Of a DNA stretch of 64,000 nt, positions 7,081 to 17,789 are shown piece after piece (within the stretch, counting starts at the first letter, position 1; each line of letters opens with the position of its first letter). The notes below the pieces were generated by a model that was not told where the DNA came from, ran no database searches, and saw only the letters and a list, made by a program, of their open reading frames with translations. Origin of the DNA: CAYTEO01 sp964436825. GTDB lineage: Bacteria; Krumholzibacteriota; Krumholzibacteriia; LZORAL124-64-63. The DNA is taken from contig CAYTEO010000006.1 in NCBI GenBank assembly GCA_964436825.1, forward strand, positions 12,283-76,282, read 5' to 3'. Position numbers and translations under genes: made by a program.

Positions 7081-9468
7081 ATGACCCTCCGCTCTCTGAC
7101 CCTCGCCGCCGCGTTGGCCTGCCTGCTGGCCGCGTCGGCGCCGCTGCGCGGTGCCGCGGCCACGGCCGACCATCTCGTCCTGGACGAGATCGTGGCGTGC
7201 GTCCGCCAGCCGGCCAGCCTGTTCGGCAGCGAGTTCGTCCGCATCGCCAATCCCACCGACCAGACCGTCGACCTCTCGCGCGTCTACCTCACCAACGCCA
7301 CCTACCGGGACGGCGACGCCCTCTACTGGCACCTGGTCGAGGGACCCGGCGGCAACGCCGGCGGCGGCAGCGGCGGCAAGTTCCACTGCCGCTTCCCCGA
7401 CGGGGCGACCCTGGCACCGGGCGCGTCGGTGACGATCGCGTTGAACGGCAGCACCGAGTTCTTCTCGGCCTACGGGCACGAGCCCGACTACGAGCTCTTC
7501 GAGGACGCCGCGCTGCAGCCGGACTCCGTGCCGGAGATGGTGGAGGCCTTCCCCGGCGCCATCAACCGCGGCCTGGGGACCGCCGGGACGAACGTTCCCG
7601 GCTCTGACGGATGGCTGCCGGACGCGGCCGGCTCGCTGGTCCTCTACAGGTGGGACGGCCAGAGCGACCTGGTCCAGGACCTGGACTATCTCTTCTGGGG
7701 AACGAGCCTCTCCGTCCGCGTCGACAAGACGGGGATCCGCGTCGACGGTCCCGACGCCGACAGCGACAGCACCGCCTACCTCCCCGACACCCCCGTGGCC
7801 GACCAGCACTCCGTCGCCATGTACAGCAGCAGTTACGTGCACAACTTCGGCCAGGCCCTGCTGCGGGCGACGGCCGGGGACGAGGGTGACGAGACGACCA
7901 CCGGCGGCAACGGCGAGACCGGCCACGACGAGACGAGCGAGCCGCTGGACGTCACCTGGCAGGCCGGTGCCCAGGACGCGACATCCGACGGCGGTGCCGC
8001 CTCTCCGGCGGCGATCGTCACCGGCACCGCCCTGACCCCGGCGGCACCGATCGCCGACCAGCCGGTGGCGGTCACCCTGACCCTGCAGACCCCGCCGGAC
8101 GCGACGATCGCCTCGGCGACCCTCTACTACAGCATCGACGGCGGGGCCTGGACCGACGTGGCCGCTTCCGACGGCGGTGACGGGACCTGGAGCGCCGACA
8201 TCCCCGGCCAGGCCGAGGAGACGACGGTGGCGTACTGGTGGACCGTCACCACGGACGGCGGTGCGGTGACGACCTGGCCCGCCGGCGCTCCCCTGTGGCA
8301 CGAGAGCTACCTCGTCAACCCGGCGCCGGTGCCGGGGGAGGGGCCGGCCAAGCTGCTGCTGAGCGAGGTCTGCGCCCTGGGTTCGGACCAGGAGTTCATC
8401 GAGATCTACAATCCCAACGATTTCGACGTCGATCTCTCGAACTACTACCTGACCGACGCCATCTATGCCAGCGGCAACCAGTTCTACTGGCGGATCGTCG
8501 AAGGCAACCCGTCCCAGAGCACAATCGGCGGCGGGGCCTACGACGATTTCCACGCCCGGTTCCCCGACGGGGCCGTCCTGAAGAGCCACGCCTACGCCGT
8601 CGTCTCCCTGGCGGGCAGCGATCGCTTCTTCAATGCCTTCGGGATCATGCCCACCTACGAGCTGACCGAGGACGGCGAGGCGCCCGACGACGTGCCGGAC
8701 ATGCGCGAGGTCTTCCCCGGCAGCAACCAGCCCGGTCCTCCCTACGACAACCAGCCGGGTCTGTCCAACTCCGGCGAGCCGGTCATCCTCTACTACTGGG
8801 ACGGCCAGAGCGACCTGGTGACCGACATCGACATCTTCGTCTTCGGCACCAGCACCTCGTACCGGTTCAGCAAGAACGGTGTCAGCATCGACGGCCCGGA
8901 CCCCGACGCGGTGCCCACGTCCTACGCGCCGGAGACGCAGGTCAGCGCCCAGCATCCCTTCGCGCTGGTCCACGAGTTCGGCTACTCGTTCCAGCGCCTC
9001 TCCCTGGACCCGGGCGACGAGGGACAGTCGGTCGGCAGCGGCAACGGCGTGGACGGGCGCGACGAGCTGAGCGAGGACTTCGCCCAGACCTGGACCATGG
9101 ACAACGAGGCCGATCCCGCCGACACCTCCCTCCAGGACTACAGCAGCGAGCTGTTCCTGAACGTCCCCGCCCGCACCTTCCTGCCGCGCCTCGGCGAAAA
9201 GCTGACCATCAACTTCCCGGCCCTGCCGGGCAGCGAGACGATCGTCCGGATCTTCGACCTGGAGGGCCGCGTCGTCCGCACCCTCTACGACAGCCGCTTC
9301 CAGCGCCCGGGCCCCAGCAAGTTCATCGACTGGGACGGGCGCGATGACCGTTTCGAGCTCGTCAAGGCGGGCACCTACATCGTCCACCTGTCGTCCGTCG
9401 ACGAGACCACCGGGCACCGGGAAGAGTTGACCGCGCCGGCCGTCGTCGCCACGCGTCTGAGCCAATAG
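7081..9468 (+). CDS. secreted protein with two lamin-tail-like repeats and FlgD-like C-terminus
   Basis: The 795-residue protein has a Sec signal peptide (residues 1-26, cleavage after the GAAA region). Two homologous blocks, roughly residues 30-275 and 425-660, share LLLSEV/LVLDEI, EFVRIANPTD/EFIEIYNPND, VDLSxxYLT, YYWDGQSDLV and SIDGPDPD. They match the lamin-tail (LTD) immunoglobulin-like domain often found in secreted bacterial proteins. A separate beta-rich domain lies at about 305-415. The C-terminal 95 residues, with VRIFDLEGRVVRTLYD and WDGRDD, resemble the FlgD Ig-like domain used as a type IX secretion tail in FCB bacteria. Function is unknown; adhesion or nuclease anchoring are possible. 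It is the first gene of a cluster. Confidence 0.8.
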   Translation: MTLRSLTLAAALACLLAASAPLRGAAATADHLVLDEIVACVRQPASLFGSEFVRIANPTDQTVDLSRVYLTNATYRDGDALYWHLVEGPGGNAGGGSGGKFHCRFPDGATLAPGASVTIALNGSTEFFSAYGHEPDYELFEDAALQPDSVPEMVEAFPGAINRGLGTAGTNVPGSDGWLPDAAGSLVLYRWDGQSDLVQDLDYLFWGTSLSVRVDKTGIRVDGPDADSDSTAYLPDTPVADQHSVAMYSSSYVHNFGQALLRATAGDEGDETTTGGNGETGHDETSEPLDVTWQAGAQDATSDGGAASPAAIVTGTALTPAAPIADQPVAVTLTLQTPPDATIASATLYYSIDGGAWTDVAASDGGDGTWSADIPGQAEETTVAYWWTVTTDGGAVTTWPAGAPLWHESYLVNPAPVPGEGPAKLLLSEVCALGSDQEFIEIYNPNDFDVDLSNYYLTDAIYASGNQFYWRIVEGNPSQSTIGGGAYDDFHARFPDGAVLKSHAYAVVSLAGSDRFFNAFGIMPTYELTEDGEAPDDVPDMREVFPGSNQPGPPYDNQPGLSNSGEPVILYYWDGQSDLVTDIDIFVFGTSTSYRFSKNGVSIDGPDPDAVPTSYAPETQVSAQHPFALVHEFGYSFQRLSLDPGDEGQSVGSGNGVDGRDELSEDFAQTWTMDNEADPADTSLQDYSSELFLNVPARTFLPRLGEKLTINFPALPGSETIVRIFDLEGRVVRTLYDSRFQRPGPSKFIDWDGRDDRFELVKAGTYIVHLSSVDETTGHREELTAPAVVATRLSQ

Positions 9469-9480
9469 AGAGGGAATGTC

Positions 9481-10368
9481 ATGGCCAGGAAACTGATCAT
9501 CGTCGTCGCCGCCCTGTTCCTGCTGCCGGCCCTGCCGGCGCGGGCGGCGTTCGACAACGTCGACGTGAGTCCGCGGGCCCGCGGCATGGGCGACGCCTTC
9601 ACGGCGACGGCGGACGATGCCTTCGCGCCCTACTTCAACCCGGCCGGCATGGCCCTGCAGGCGCGCTCGTCCCTCGGCAACAGCTACGTCGAGCCGTACG
9701 GCCTCGATTTCCACGACCTGCTCTACTTCGGGGGCGTGCTGCCCATCGGCGAGCGGTACGGCGCGGTCGGCTTCGGCATCCGCCGCTACGCCACCGAGTA
9801 CCAGGGGCAGGACCTGGAGACGGAGACGACGTTCACCGTCGCCCACGGGATCAAGCTCTACGAGGACCTCCACTCGACGATCGCGCTGGGGACGGCCGTC
9901 AACGTCTACCGGCTCGAGTTCGGACAGACCGTCTCGGGCCTCGATCCCGGCGACGACGTCGTCGCGGGGATCGACCTCTCCGTGCTCGTCGTCCTGCACC
10001 GGCGGACCCGGCTCGGGTTCATGATCCACAACGTCAACAATCCCCAGATCGGGCTGGACCAGGAGGAGATCCCCCAGCGGCTCCACGGCGCCGTCGCCTA
10101 CGAGCCCTACAGCGGGGTGACGACCAGCTTCGAGGTGGAGAACACCGTGGACGGGGAGACCCAGTACCACGGCGGGATCGAGTTCACCGTCCTGGACGTC
10201 CTGCACCTGCGCTCGGGCGTGATGACCAATCCCAACAAGCTGGCCGCCGGCTTCGGCTACGACTACCAGGGACTGCGTCTCGACTACGCCTTCACCTCCG
10301 GCGGTGGGACCCTCGACGCGACCCACCAGTTCGGTCTGACCTTCACATGGGGCGGTGAGACGCCGTGA
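9481..10368 (+). CDS. PorV/PorQ-like outer-membrane barrel protein
   Basis: The 295-residue protein has a signal peptide ending PARA-AF. Its mature start DNVDVSPRARGMGDAFTA, followed by YFNPAGMAL, is the signature of the PorV/PorQ (UPF0164, FadL-like) family of 14-stranded barrels. In type IX secretion PorV carries substrates away from the translocon; in other lineages these proteins have unknown roles. The gene lies 12 bases after the lamin-tail gene, whose FlgD-like C-terminus makes a secretion link plausible but not proven. It overlaps the next gene through a GTGA junction at 10365-10368. Confidence 0.78.
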   Translation: MARKLIIVVAALFLLPALPARAAFDNVDVSPRARGMGDAFTATADDAFAPYFNPAGMALQARSSLGNSYVEPYGLDFHDLLYFGGVLPIGERYGAVGFGIRRYATEYQGQDLETETTFTVAHGIKLYEDLHSTIALGTAVNVYRLEFGQTVSGLDPGDDVVAGIDLSVLVVLHRRTRLGFMIHNVNNPQIGLDQEEIPQRLHGAVAYEPYSGVTTSFEVENTVDGETQYHGGIEFTVLDVLHLRSGVMTNPNKLAAGFGYDYQGLRLDYAFTSGGGTLDATHQFGLTFTWGGETP

Positions 10369-12905
10369 GAGCTGCAGCGATCAGGAGCGTCCCGGTCCTG
10401 GCCGTCCTCGGGCTGGCCGCGCTGCTCTGGAGCGGCACGGCGGCGGCCCAGCAGCCTGCCGGTTCCGCGCCGCTCGACCTCAACAGCGCCAGCCTGGAGC
10501 AGATCCAGGCATTGCCCATCCCGGCGGAGCTGGCGCGGCGGATCTACGACTACCGCACCTACGTCAGCTTCTTCGGCAGCGTCTACGACCTGATGGAGAT
10601 CGAGGGGATGACCCCCGAGATCCTGGCCCGCCTCAAGCCGCTGGTGGAGACCCTGCCGCCGCCGCCGGTGGACGCGTCGCTGGCCCGGCTGGCCGCCTCC
10701 TACCGGCAGGTCAGCCGCTACCTGGGCCAGGAGGGGGCCAGCGAGGGCCTGGTCGACGAGTACCTGGACATGATGCGCGACCCGGTCGACATCAACCGGC
10801 TCGACCTCTTCGACCTGATGTCGTTCCAGAACGTCTCGCCCGTCGACGCCAAGGCGATCATCGAGGCGCGCAAGCGGCTGGGCGGGTTCCAGAACGGCCG
10901 GCAGCTGCGGCGCAGCGAGGGGCTGCGCTACTGGGCGTACCGGAACATCCGGGACTTCGTCGTCTACGGCCAGCCCCAGCTGAAGGAGCACAACGAGGTC
11001 GTCCACGGGAACTACGAGGTCCGCTACTACGACACCCCGTTCGTGCTGGACGACGCGGAGGTCGCCCGCAACCTGGTGGGGCGCGGTGACCCGGCCATGC
11101 TCCACAAGCTGACCCTGAACCTGGGAGTCGGCGTCCGGGCGGGCGTGATGACCTTCCGCGACGTCGACGAGCACGCCTGGAACGAGACGGTCAAGGGGTA
11201 CTACGGGGTCAACGACAAGTGGATCGGCCCGTTCCACCTCAAGCGCCTCTACTTCGGCAACTACCGGGTGTCCTTCGGGCAGGGCCTGGTCATGGACAAC
11301 ACCGACTACAAGATGTCGCGCAAGACCGGCTTCGGCTGGAACAAGCGCCCCATCGGCGTGCGCGGCGACCTGAGCCGGAGCCACGAGTTCGCCCTGACCG
11401 GCGCGGCGATGGAGGGGAGCATCGGCCGGTTCCACACGACCCTGTTCTTCTCGTCGGACCGCAAGGACGGGATCCTCAACCCCGACGGGACGGTCAACCA
11501 GTACGTCCTGATGCAGCCGCGGCCGCCGGTCTGGTGGCTGGACCAGCACCTGGCGTACGAGCCGGGCCGGACCTACGCCGCCCAGGACACTCCCGACACG
11601 CCGACGCTGCTGCGCAAGGACGCCTTCCGCGAGGACATCATCGGCGGCAACCTGAAGGTCATGCTGGGCGACGCCTCCTACGTCGGGGTGACCGCCTACC
11701 AGGCCGACTACGACCGGGCCTTCCGGGCCGACCCGACGACCCTGGTCTCGGCCTACGCCATCGGTCGCGGCTACCTGGAGGCCCGCGACAGCGAGCTGTG
11801 GGAGGGGTACACGAGCGTCGTCGACGATCCCGTCACCGGTACCCGCCGGGAGCACAAGTTCCGCCGCGTCTACGGCGCCGAGTTCCAGACCGTCTTCGAC
11901 AACGTCTCGCTGGCCGGCGAGTACGGCTACCTCCAGGACCCCGATGCCGGCTTCCTGAAGGGCAACGGCAAGGACGCCCTGCTGCTGAACGCCTACGCCC
12001 AGTGGAGCGACCTGAGCCTGCTGGCCATCTACCGGGACTACGACGTCGGCTACGACAACCCGTACAACCGCGCCTTCGCCAACGACGGCCGCTACGAGCA
12101 GACCCTGCTGGACTCGCCGTACCGGCTCAACGACGATCTCTACTCCTGGCTGTCGCTGAACACGCCCCAGCCCAAGCCGGAGAAGGGGCTTTTCCTCAGC
12201 AGCCGCTACCGGGTCAGCCGCAACCTGATCATCTCGGGGCTGGACTTCGACCAGTGGGAGCGGAAGGCCGACGGGGCGGACATGCGCCGCTACACCCTGC
12301 GCCTGGAGTACCAGCCCATCTTCAACCTCCGGCTCCGGATGCGGCACCGGTACAGCAGCCGCTCCGAGCTCGACGACTACGACGTGCGCTGGTTCCGGTC
12401 CTGGGAGACGCGCTGGGAGCTGCACGCCCTGCTCTCGCACTACGATCGGCTGAAGCTGATGTACATGACCAGCAACGTCAATTTCCCGCCCCGGCCTCGC
12501 CTGAGCGGCACGCCCGACGCGCCCCCGTCCGGAAGCTACGACGGGGTCCCCGGTGTCGGTACCGCCGCCATGCCGGCCCATGCCTTCCAGGTGTCGCTGG
12601 AGCATCACCTGTCGCCGCTGGTCAAGCTGACCCTCAGCAGCGAGATGTACGACGGCTTCCTCTGGAACTTCGAGGGCAACGAGTTCGTCGTCGTGGACGG
12701 CCGCGGTTTCCGCAACTGGTTCAAGGTGGAGAGCCGCGTCTCGGATCGCCTCCTGTTCCAGCTCAAGGTGACCCGCGACCACAACCTGCCGCGGACATAC
12801 CTCGACATCCGGCAGTATGGCGAGGAGTACGGCCTGCCCATCGAGAGCGACTACGCGCCGCTCGATGTCACCTCGCTGCGCATGCAGATGGACTACACCT
12901 TCTGA
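10365..12905 (+). CDS. helix-hairpin-helix domain fused to an outer-membrane beta-barrel
   Basis: The 846-residue protein starts at a GTG inside the stop of the preceding gene and has a signal peptide ending in the AAAQQ region. Residues 37-90 contain a ComEA-like helix-hairpin-helix (LDLNSASLEQIQALPIP and the following YRTYVSFFGSVYDLMEIEGM), and a second copy follows near residues 140-195 (VDINRLDLFDLMSF, KRLGGFQNGRQL). The remaining 640 residues are rich in alternating aromatic strands and end in MQMDYTF, a terminal Phe typical of proteins inserted by BamA. HHH domains bind DNA, so a surface or periplasmic DNA-binding barrel is possible, but this is inference. Confidence 0.72.
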   Translation: MRAAAIRSVPVLAVLGLAALLWSGTAAAQQPAGSAPLDLNSASLEQIQALPIPAELARRIYDYRTYVSFFGSVYDLMEIEGMTPEILARLKPLVETLPPPPVDASLARLAASYRQVSRYLGQEGASEGLVDEYLDMMRDPVDINRLDLFDLMSFQNVSPVDAKAIIEARKRLGGFQNGRQLRRSEGLRYWAYRNIRDFVVYGQPQLKEHNEVVHGNYEVRYYDTPFVLDDAEVARNLVGRGDPAMLHKLTLNLGVGVRAGVMTFRDVDEHAWNETVKGYYGVNDKWIGPFHLKRLYFGNYRVSFGQGLVMDNTDYKMSRKTGFGWNKRPIGVRGDLSRSHEFALTGAAMEGSIGRFHTTLFFSSDRKDGILNPDGTVNQYVLMQPRPPVWWLDQHLAYEPGRTYAAQDTPDTPTLLRKDAFREDIIGGNLKVMLGDASYVGVTAYQADYDRAFRADPTTLVSAYAIGRGYLEARDSELWEGYTSVVDDPVTGTRREHKFRRVYGAEFQTVFDNVSLAGEYGYLQDPDAGFLKGNGKDALLLNAYAQWSDLSLLAIYRDYDVGYDNPYNRAFANDGRYEQTLLDSPYRLNDDLYSWLSLNTPQPKPEKGLFLSSRYRVSRNLIISGLDFDQWERKADGADMRRYTLRLEYQPIFNLRLRMRHRYSSRSELDDYDVRWFRSWETRWELHALLSHYDRLKLMYMTSNVNFPPRPRLSGTPDAPPSGSYDGVPGVGTAAMPAHAFQVSLEHHLSPLVKLTLSSEMYDGFLWNFEGNEFVVVDGRGFRNWFKVESRVSDRLLFQLKVTRDHNLPRTYLDIRQYGEEYGLPIESDYAPLDVTSLRMQMDYTF

Positions 12906-12921
12906 CCGGGAGAACGTGACG

Positions 12922-14205
12922 ATGACTTGCAAGTTCAGCCACGACCGCCGCCTGACCGTCCTCGCGTCGGTGGTGTTGCTGCTGGCGGGGGCGGGCCTCG
13001 CCGCCGCCGGCCAGGTGCCCGACGTCCGCTACGGCCAGGCGGAGTCGTTCCTCCACCCCGAGATCGACGGCATGGCCGCCACCGGCGCGGCCCTCTACCG
13101 GGGCGGCTTCTCCACGGTCATGAACCCGGCCGAGCTGGGCGAGGCCACCGGCTGGCGGCTGGACGGCGGCGCCGCCCTGAGCCAGGACCACGAGGACCGC
13201 TTCCAGCCCCTCTACGACAGCTTCAACAGCTACGTGACCGACACGGCCATCGCCAGCAACCGGCACCACTTCTTCGATTCCGGCTTCGGTGTGGCCCGGT
13301 CGCTGACGGACCGGCTGGGGGTGGGGGCGTCGCTGACGACGGCCTACGCCTTCGACTACGAGTTCAGCGAGGAGCTGCGCAATCCCGACCCCTTCGCCGA
13401 CCCGCGCGACGGGATCCTGGAGGAGCGCGAGTGGCGGCTGGACGGCAGCCTGCGCGACCTGGGACTGGGCGCCGCGCTGGAACTGAGCCGGTACGTGACC
13501 ATCGGCGCCGCGGCGCACTACGTCTTCGGGACGATCGAGGACCAGCGGCACCGCCGGTTCTTCCTCACCCCCGACGACAGCTACAGCGAGGAGTCGAGCT
13601 GGGACGCCGACGGGGTGCGGGCCGTCTACGGCATCAGGATCCGTCCCGGCGAGCGGATCACCATCGGGGCCTCCTTCACGACACCCCTGGACGTGACCGG
13701 CGACGTGACGACGCTCACCGCCACGGCCTCGCCCGGCACGATCACCGGTGTCGTCCGCCACGGCAAGATCCGCTATCCCCACCAGATCCGCGCCGGCATC
13801 GCCTACTTCCCCCGGTCGAAGCCGCGGACGGTCTTCGCCGCCGACGTCGTCTACACCGAGTGGAGCGACCTGGAGGACAACGCCGATCCCGAGATGGGGC
13901 CGCTGGAGGACACCGTCGACGTGCGGATCGGCGTCCAGCACACCTTCTACAACGGGATGCCGGTCAGCTTCGGGTTCCGCCACGCCGACAGCTACGCCGA
14001 CAACGCGGCCGGCACCAGCTGGTTCACCGGCAGTGTGGGGATCCCCTTCGAGGACGGCATGTTCAGCGTGGGGGCCGAGCTGTCCAAGGTGACCAGCGTG
14101 CAGGAGCACGTCTTCCCCTACCCGGGCGGTTTCTCCACGGCGCCGACGGCCAGGGTGGAATCGACCCGCTTCAGGGTCAGTGCGGGGTTCCGCTACCAGT
14201 TCTAG
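12922..14205 (+). CDS. FadL/OmpP1-like outer-membrane barrel
   Basis: The 427-residue protein has a signal peptide ending near AAAGQ. It contains repeated strands typical of the OmpP1/FadL/TodX superfamily: STVMNPAELGEATG near the N-terminus, FGVARSLTDRLGVGAS, IRAGIAYFPRSKPRTV, VDVRIGVQHTFYNGMPVSFGFR. It ends in SAGFRYQF, a terminal Phe consistent with BAM recognition. Family members move hydrophobic substrates or have structural roles; the substrate is unknown. GGGAG precedes ATG 12922 with 9-base spacing, whereas the GTG 6 bases upstream is too close to it. The gene follows the helix-hairpin-helix barrel by 16 bases. Confidence 0.75.
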   Translation: MTCKFSHDRRLTVLASVVLLLAGAGLAAAGQVPDVRYGQAESFLHPEIDGMAATGAALYRGGFSTVMNPAELGEATGWRLDGGAALSQDHEDRFQPLYDSFNSYVTDTAIASNRHHFFDSGFGVARSLTDRLGVGASLTTAYAFDYEFSEELRNPDPFADPRDGILEEREWRLDGSLRDLGLGAALELSRYVTIGAAAHYVFGTIEDQRHRRFFLTPDDSYSEESSWDADGVRAVYGIRIRPGERITIGASFTTPLDVTGDVTTLTATASPGTITGVVRHGKIRYPHQIRAGIAYFPRSKPRTVFAADVVYTEWSDLEDNADPEMGPLEDTVDVRIGVQHTFYNGMPVSFGFRHADSYADNAAGTSWFTGSVGIPFEDGMFSVGAELSKVTSVQEHVFPYPGGFSTAPTARVESTRFRVSAGFRYQF

Positions 14206-14245
14206 CATGTGGACGGGGGCGCCGACGCGCACCGAGGAGACGACG

Positions 14246-15985
14246 ATGAACCGACGCCTGATCATCCTGCTGGCCGCCGCGGTCGTGGTCGCGGCCGCGA
14301 CGCCGGTCCCCGCCGGCGACGACGCCGACCTCTACCGGCTCAACCTGCTCTGGACCAGCGACATCCACGGGCACATCGCTCCCGAGGGCGCCCGCTACAT
14401 GAATCCCCAGTTCCCGCCGCCCATGGGCGGTGCGGCCTCGGCGATGACCTACATCGAGAGCGTCCGCGAACAGGCCCGCCGCAGCGGCGAGGGCGTGCTC
14501 CTGGTCGATGTCGGCGACATCTTCCAGGGCACCCCGGTGGGGAACAAGACCAAGGGCATGGCCGTCATCGACTACTTCAACGCGGCCGGCTTCGACTTCG
14601 TCGTCCCGGGCAACCACGACTTCGACATGGGACGGGAGAACTGCGAGCGGCTGGCCCGCGCCAGCAGGATGCCGTGGCTCTGCTGCAACCTGCGCGACGA
14701 GAAGACCGGCGAGATCGTCGACTGGTGCCGGCCGACGGCCATGCGCGAGTTCGACGGCATCAGGATCGGGTTCATCGGCGCCATCACCCCGGCGACCAAG
14801 CAGATGTCGTTCCCGGCCAACGTCGCCGGCCTGATCTTCGATCCCCTCGTCCCCACCGTCAGCCGCTACCGGGACGAGCTGCGGGCCCAGGGCGCCGATC
14901 TCATCTTCCTGTTCGTCCACGAGGGGCTGCCGCGCAACATCGAGTCCGCCTGGCAGCGGCTGGTCAGCGATGCGGAGACGGACCAGGAGATCCAGAACAC
15001 GGCCACCCCGGGCTACGGTCATGTCGCCAGCGGATACGTCGACATGATGGAGCTGGTCCACGAGGTCAGCGGCATCGACGTCGCGGTGGGCGGGCACACC
15101 CACGTCGGTTACAACGAGCCGTGGATCGACCCGGTGACGCACACCATCTGCTTCGAGTGCTATCCCAACGGCTCCAGCGTCGGCCATGCCGTCCTGCTCA
15201 TCGACCGCCGGACCAGGACGCTGCTCGGCTACCGCAAGACCCACGACCGCGGCGTGCTGGTCAACGTCTTCGAGGACGAGCTGTGGCCCGACGAGCGGAT
15301 GCGGGAGGTGCTGGCTCCCTCCATCGAGAAGGCCGAGGCGGCGATGAACACCGTCATCGGCGAGGCGGCCAGTGCCCTGACCCGCGGCGGGCCGGGAGAG
15401 AACCCGGTCGGCAACCTCGTCACCGACGCCATGCGCGAGTACTTCGACGCCGACTTCGCCTTCCAGAACCTGGGCGGCCTGCGCGCGGACATCCCGGCCG
15501 GTCCCATCACCACCCGGACGATCTTCTCGGTCCTCCCGTTCGGCAACGAGCTGGTCGTCGTCAGGATGAAGGGCGCGCTGATCCGGCGCATCCTCGAGCG
15601 CAAGCTCCGTGGGAACTCGGGCGGCCTGTGCATCTCCGGCGCCAAGATCACCTTCAGCAGGGAGCGCCCCGACTGGGATCGCCTCTGCAGCGTCCTGATC
15701 GGGGACGAGCCCCTGGACTACGACCGGACCTACCGAGCCGTCTGCACGAACTACCTCATCGAGGGCAACAGTGGCCTGGACTTCCTGGCCGCCATCCCCG
15801 ACTCCCTGGTGGAGCTGTCCCAGATCAAGACCTCCGAGGCCGTCGAACGGTACGTCCGCAGGCACTCGCCGCTGAAGCCGCGCATCGACGACCGCTGGGT
15901 GGAGGAGCCGGACTGCACCCAGGCGCCGTACCTCGAGGGACCGTACCTGCCCGAGCGGCAGGCCTCCCTGGCACCGTCCCGCTGA
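14246..15985 (+). CDS. periplasmic 5'-nucleotidase / UshA-like metallophosphatase
   Basis: The 579-residue protein has a signal peptide (residues 1-25) and both UshA domains. The N-terminal metallophosphatase has all dimetal motifs: TSDIHGHIAP, VDVGDIFQG, VPGNHDFDMG, LFVHEGLP and VGGHTHVGYN. The C-terminal nucleotide-binding domain has NPVGNLVTDAMREYF, FQNLGGLRADIPAGPIT and IFSVLPFGNELVVV. It is expected to hydrolyse 5'-nucleotides or UDP-sugars outside the inner membrane. GAGGAG lies 7 bases before the chosen ATG; an in-frame ATG at 14180 lies within the previous gene. It closes the exported cluster that begins at 7081. Contrast the Sec-containing relative at 54496, which lacks several of these motifs. 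Confidence 0.9.
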   Translation: MNRRLIILLAAAVVVAAATPVPAGDDADLYRLNLLWTSDIHGHIAPEGARYMNPQFPPPMGGAASAMTYIESVREQARRSGEGVLLVDVGDIFQGTPVGNKTKGMAVIDYFNAAGFDFVVPGNHDFDMGRENCERLARASRMPWLCCNLRDEKTGEIVDWCRPTAMREFDGIRIGFIGAITPATKQMSFPANVAGLIFDPLVPTVSRYRDELRAQGADLIFLFVHEGLPRNIESAWQRLVSDAETDQEIQNTATPGYGHVASGYVDMMELVHEVSGIDVAVGGHTHVGYNEPWIDPVTHTICFECYPNGSSVGHAVLLIDRRTRTLLGYRKTHDRGVLVNVFEDELWPDERMREVLAPSIEKAEAAMNTVIGEAASALTRGGPGENPVGNLVTDAMREYFDADFAFQNLGGLRADIPAGPITTRTIFSVLPFGNELVVVRMKGALIRRILERKLRGNSGGLCISGAKITFSRERPDWDRLCSVLIGDEPLDYDRTYRAVCTNYLIEGNSGLDFLAAIPDSLVELSQIKTSEAVERYVRRHSPLKPRIDDRWVEEPDCTQAPYLEGPYLPERQASLAPSR

Positions 15986-16007
15986 CCGCCGCAGCGCTTT
16001 TTCGCTC

Positions 16008-16051
16008 AAGCCCGTCCCGCCCCTTCCGATGGAAGGGACCGGAACGGGCTT
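16008..16051. terminator. hairpin terminator after the nucleotidase gene
   Basis: AAGCCCGT (16008-16015) pairs with ACGGGCTT (16044-16051), and CCCTTCC (16021-16027) pairs with GGAAGGG (16031-16037) around a 3-base loop. The T tract is short. This organism's gene-end hairpins generally lack long T runs. Confidence 0.5.
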
Positions 16052-16130
16052 TGCGACAAAGACGAACCGCGCTGGCCGCATTTGCATAGCCGGTCCCTGG
16101 CCCTGGACGATGCAACTCGAGGAGACGGCC

Positions 16131-17369
<1,239 letters not shown>

Positions 17370-17380
17370 GGCACCGCTCC

Positions 17381-17432
17381 GCGACGGGGACGGGCCGTCA
17401 CGCCTCCCGGTGCCGGTGCCCGTTCCCGTCGC
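17381..17432. terminator. bidirectional hairpin between convergent genes
   Basis: GCGACGGGGACGGGC (17381-17395) pairs with GCCCGTTCCCGTCGC (17418-17432), allowing one G-U pair. It lies between the AAA+ gene and the minus-strand zinc-ribbon gene. No T tract is present. Confidence 0.5.
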
Positions 17433-17447
17433 GCCGGTGGTCGGCGC

Positions 17448-17789
17448 TCAAGGTTCGAAGAGGATACGGCCGCAGGTCTCGCAGGTCTTGACCTTGCCCT
17501 CGTTGCTCGCCGAGGAGAACCCGGTCGGCACGTTGGCGAAGCACCCCGTGCAGTGACCCTCCCACACCATGACCACGGGATTGTCGTACCGCTTCCGCAA
17601 CCGCAGGTAGTACTGCCGGTGGCGGGGATCCACCTGCTGCAGCAGGCTGTCGATCGTCTCGCGGATCCGTGCGGCGTCCAGGGGGAAGCCCATCTCCTCC
17701 ATCTTGGCGGAGCGTTCGGGATCCTCGGCGTCCCGGAGCTGCAGCTCCAGGTTCTGGATGGAGATCAGCAGCGCGAGCTGTCGGTTCAT
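17448..17789 (-). CDS. C4-type zinc ribbon protein
   Basis: The 113-residue protein has a helical, coiled-coil-like N-terminal half and a C-terminal zinc ribbon with paired cysteines in GHCTGCFANV and TCETCGRILFEP. This matches the C4-type zinc ribbon family (PF02591-like), though the coiled coil here is shorter than in most members. A role in RNA or nucleic-acid binding is assumed for the family without firm evidence. The gene overlaps the stop of ptsN through ATGA (17786-17789), so the two are translationally coupled. Confidence 0.75.
   Translation of the reverse strand: MNRQLALLISIQNLELQLRDAEDPERSAKMEEMGFPLDAARIRETIDSLLQQVDPRHRQYYLRLRKRYDNPVVMVWEGHCTGCFANVPTGFSSASNEGKVKTCETCGRILFEP

Noticed and set aside
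6445..10326. A 1293-codon minus-strand frame opposite the lamin-tail and PorV-like genes
   Set aside because: Low-complexity antisense sequence with no motif or suitable start.
16051..16109. A possible promoter just upstream of the single-ring AAA+ gene
   Set aside because: TTGCGA at 16051 has no -10 at 16-18 bases, and the later ATs give no matched pair.
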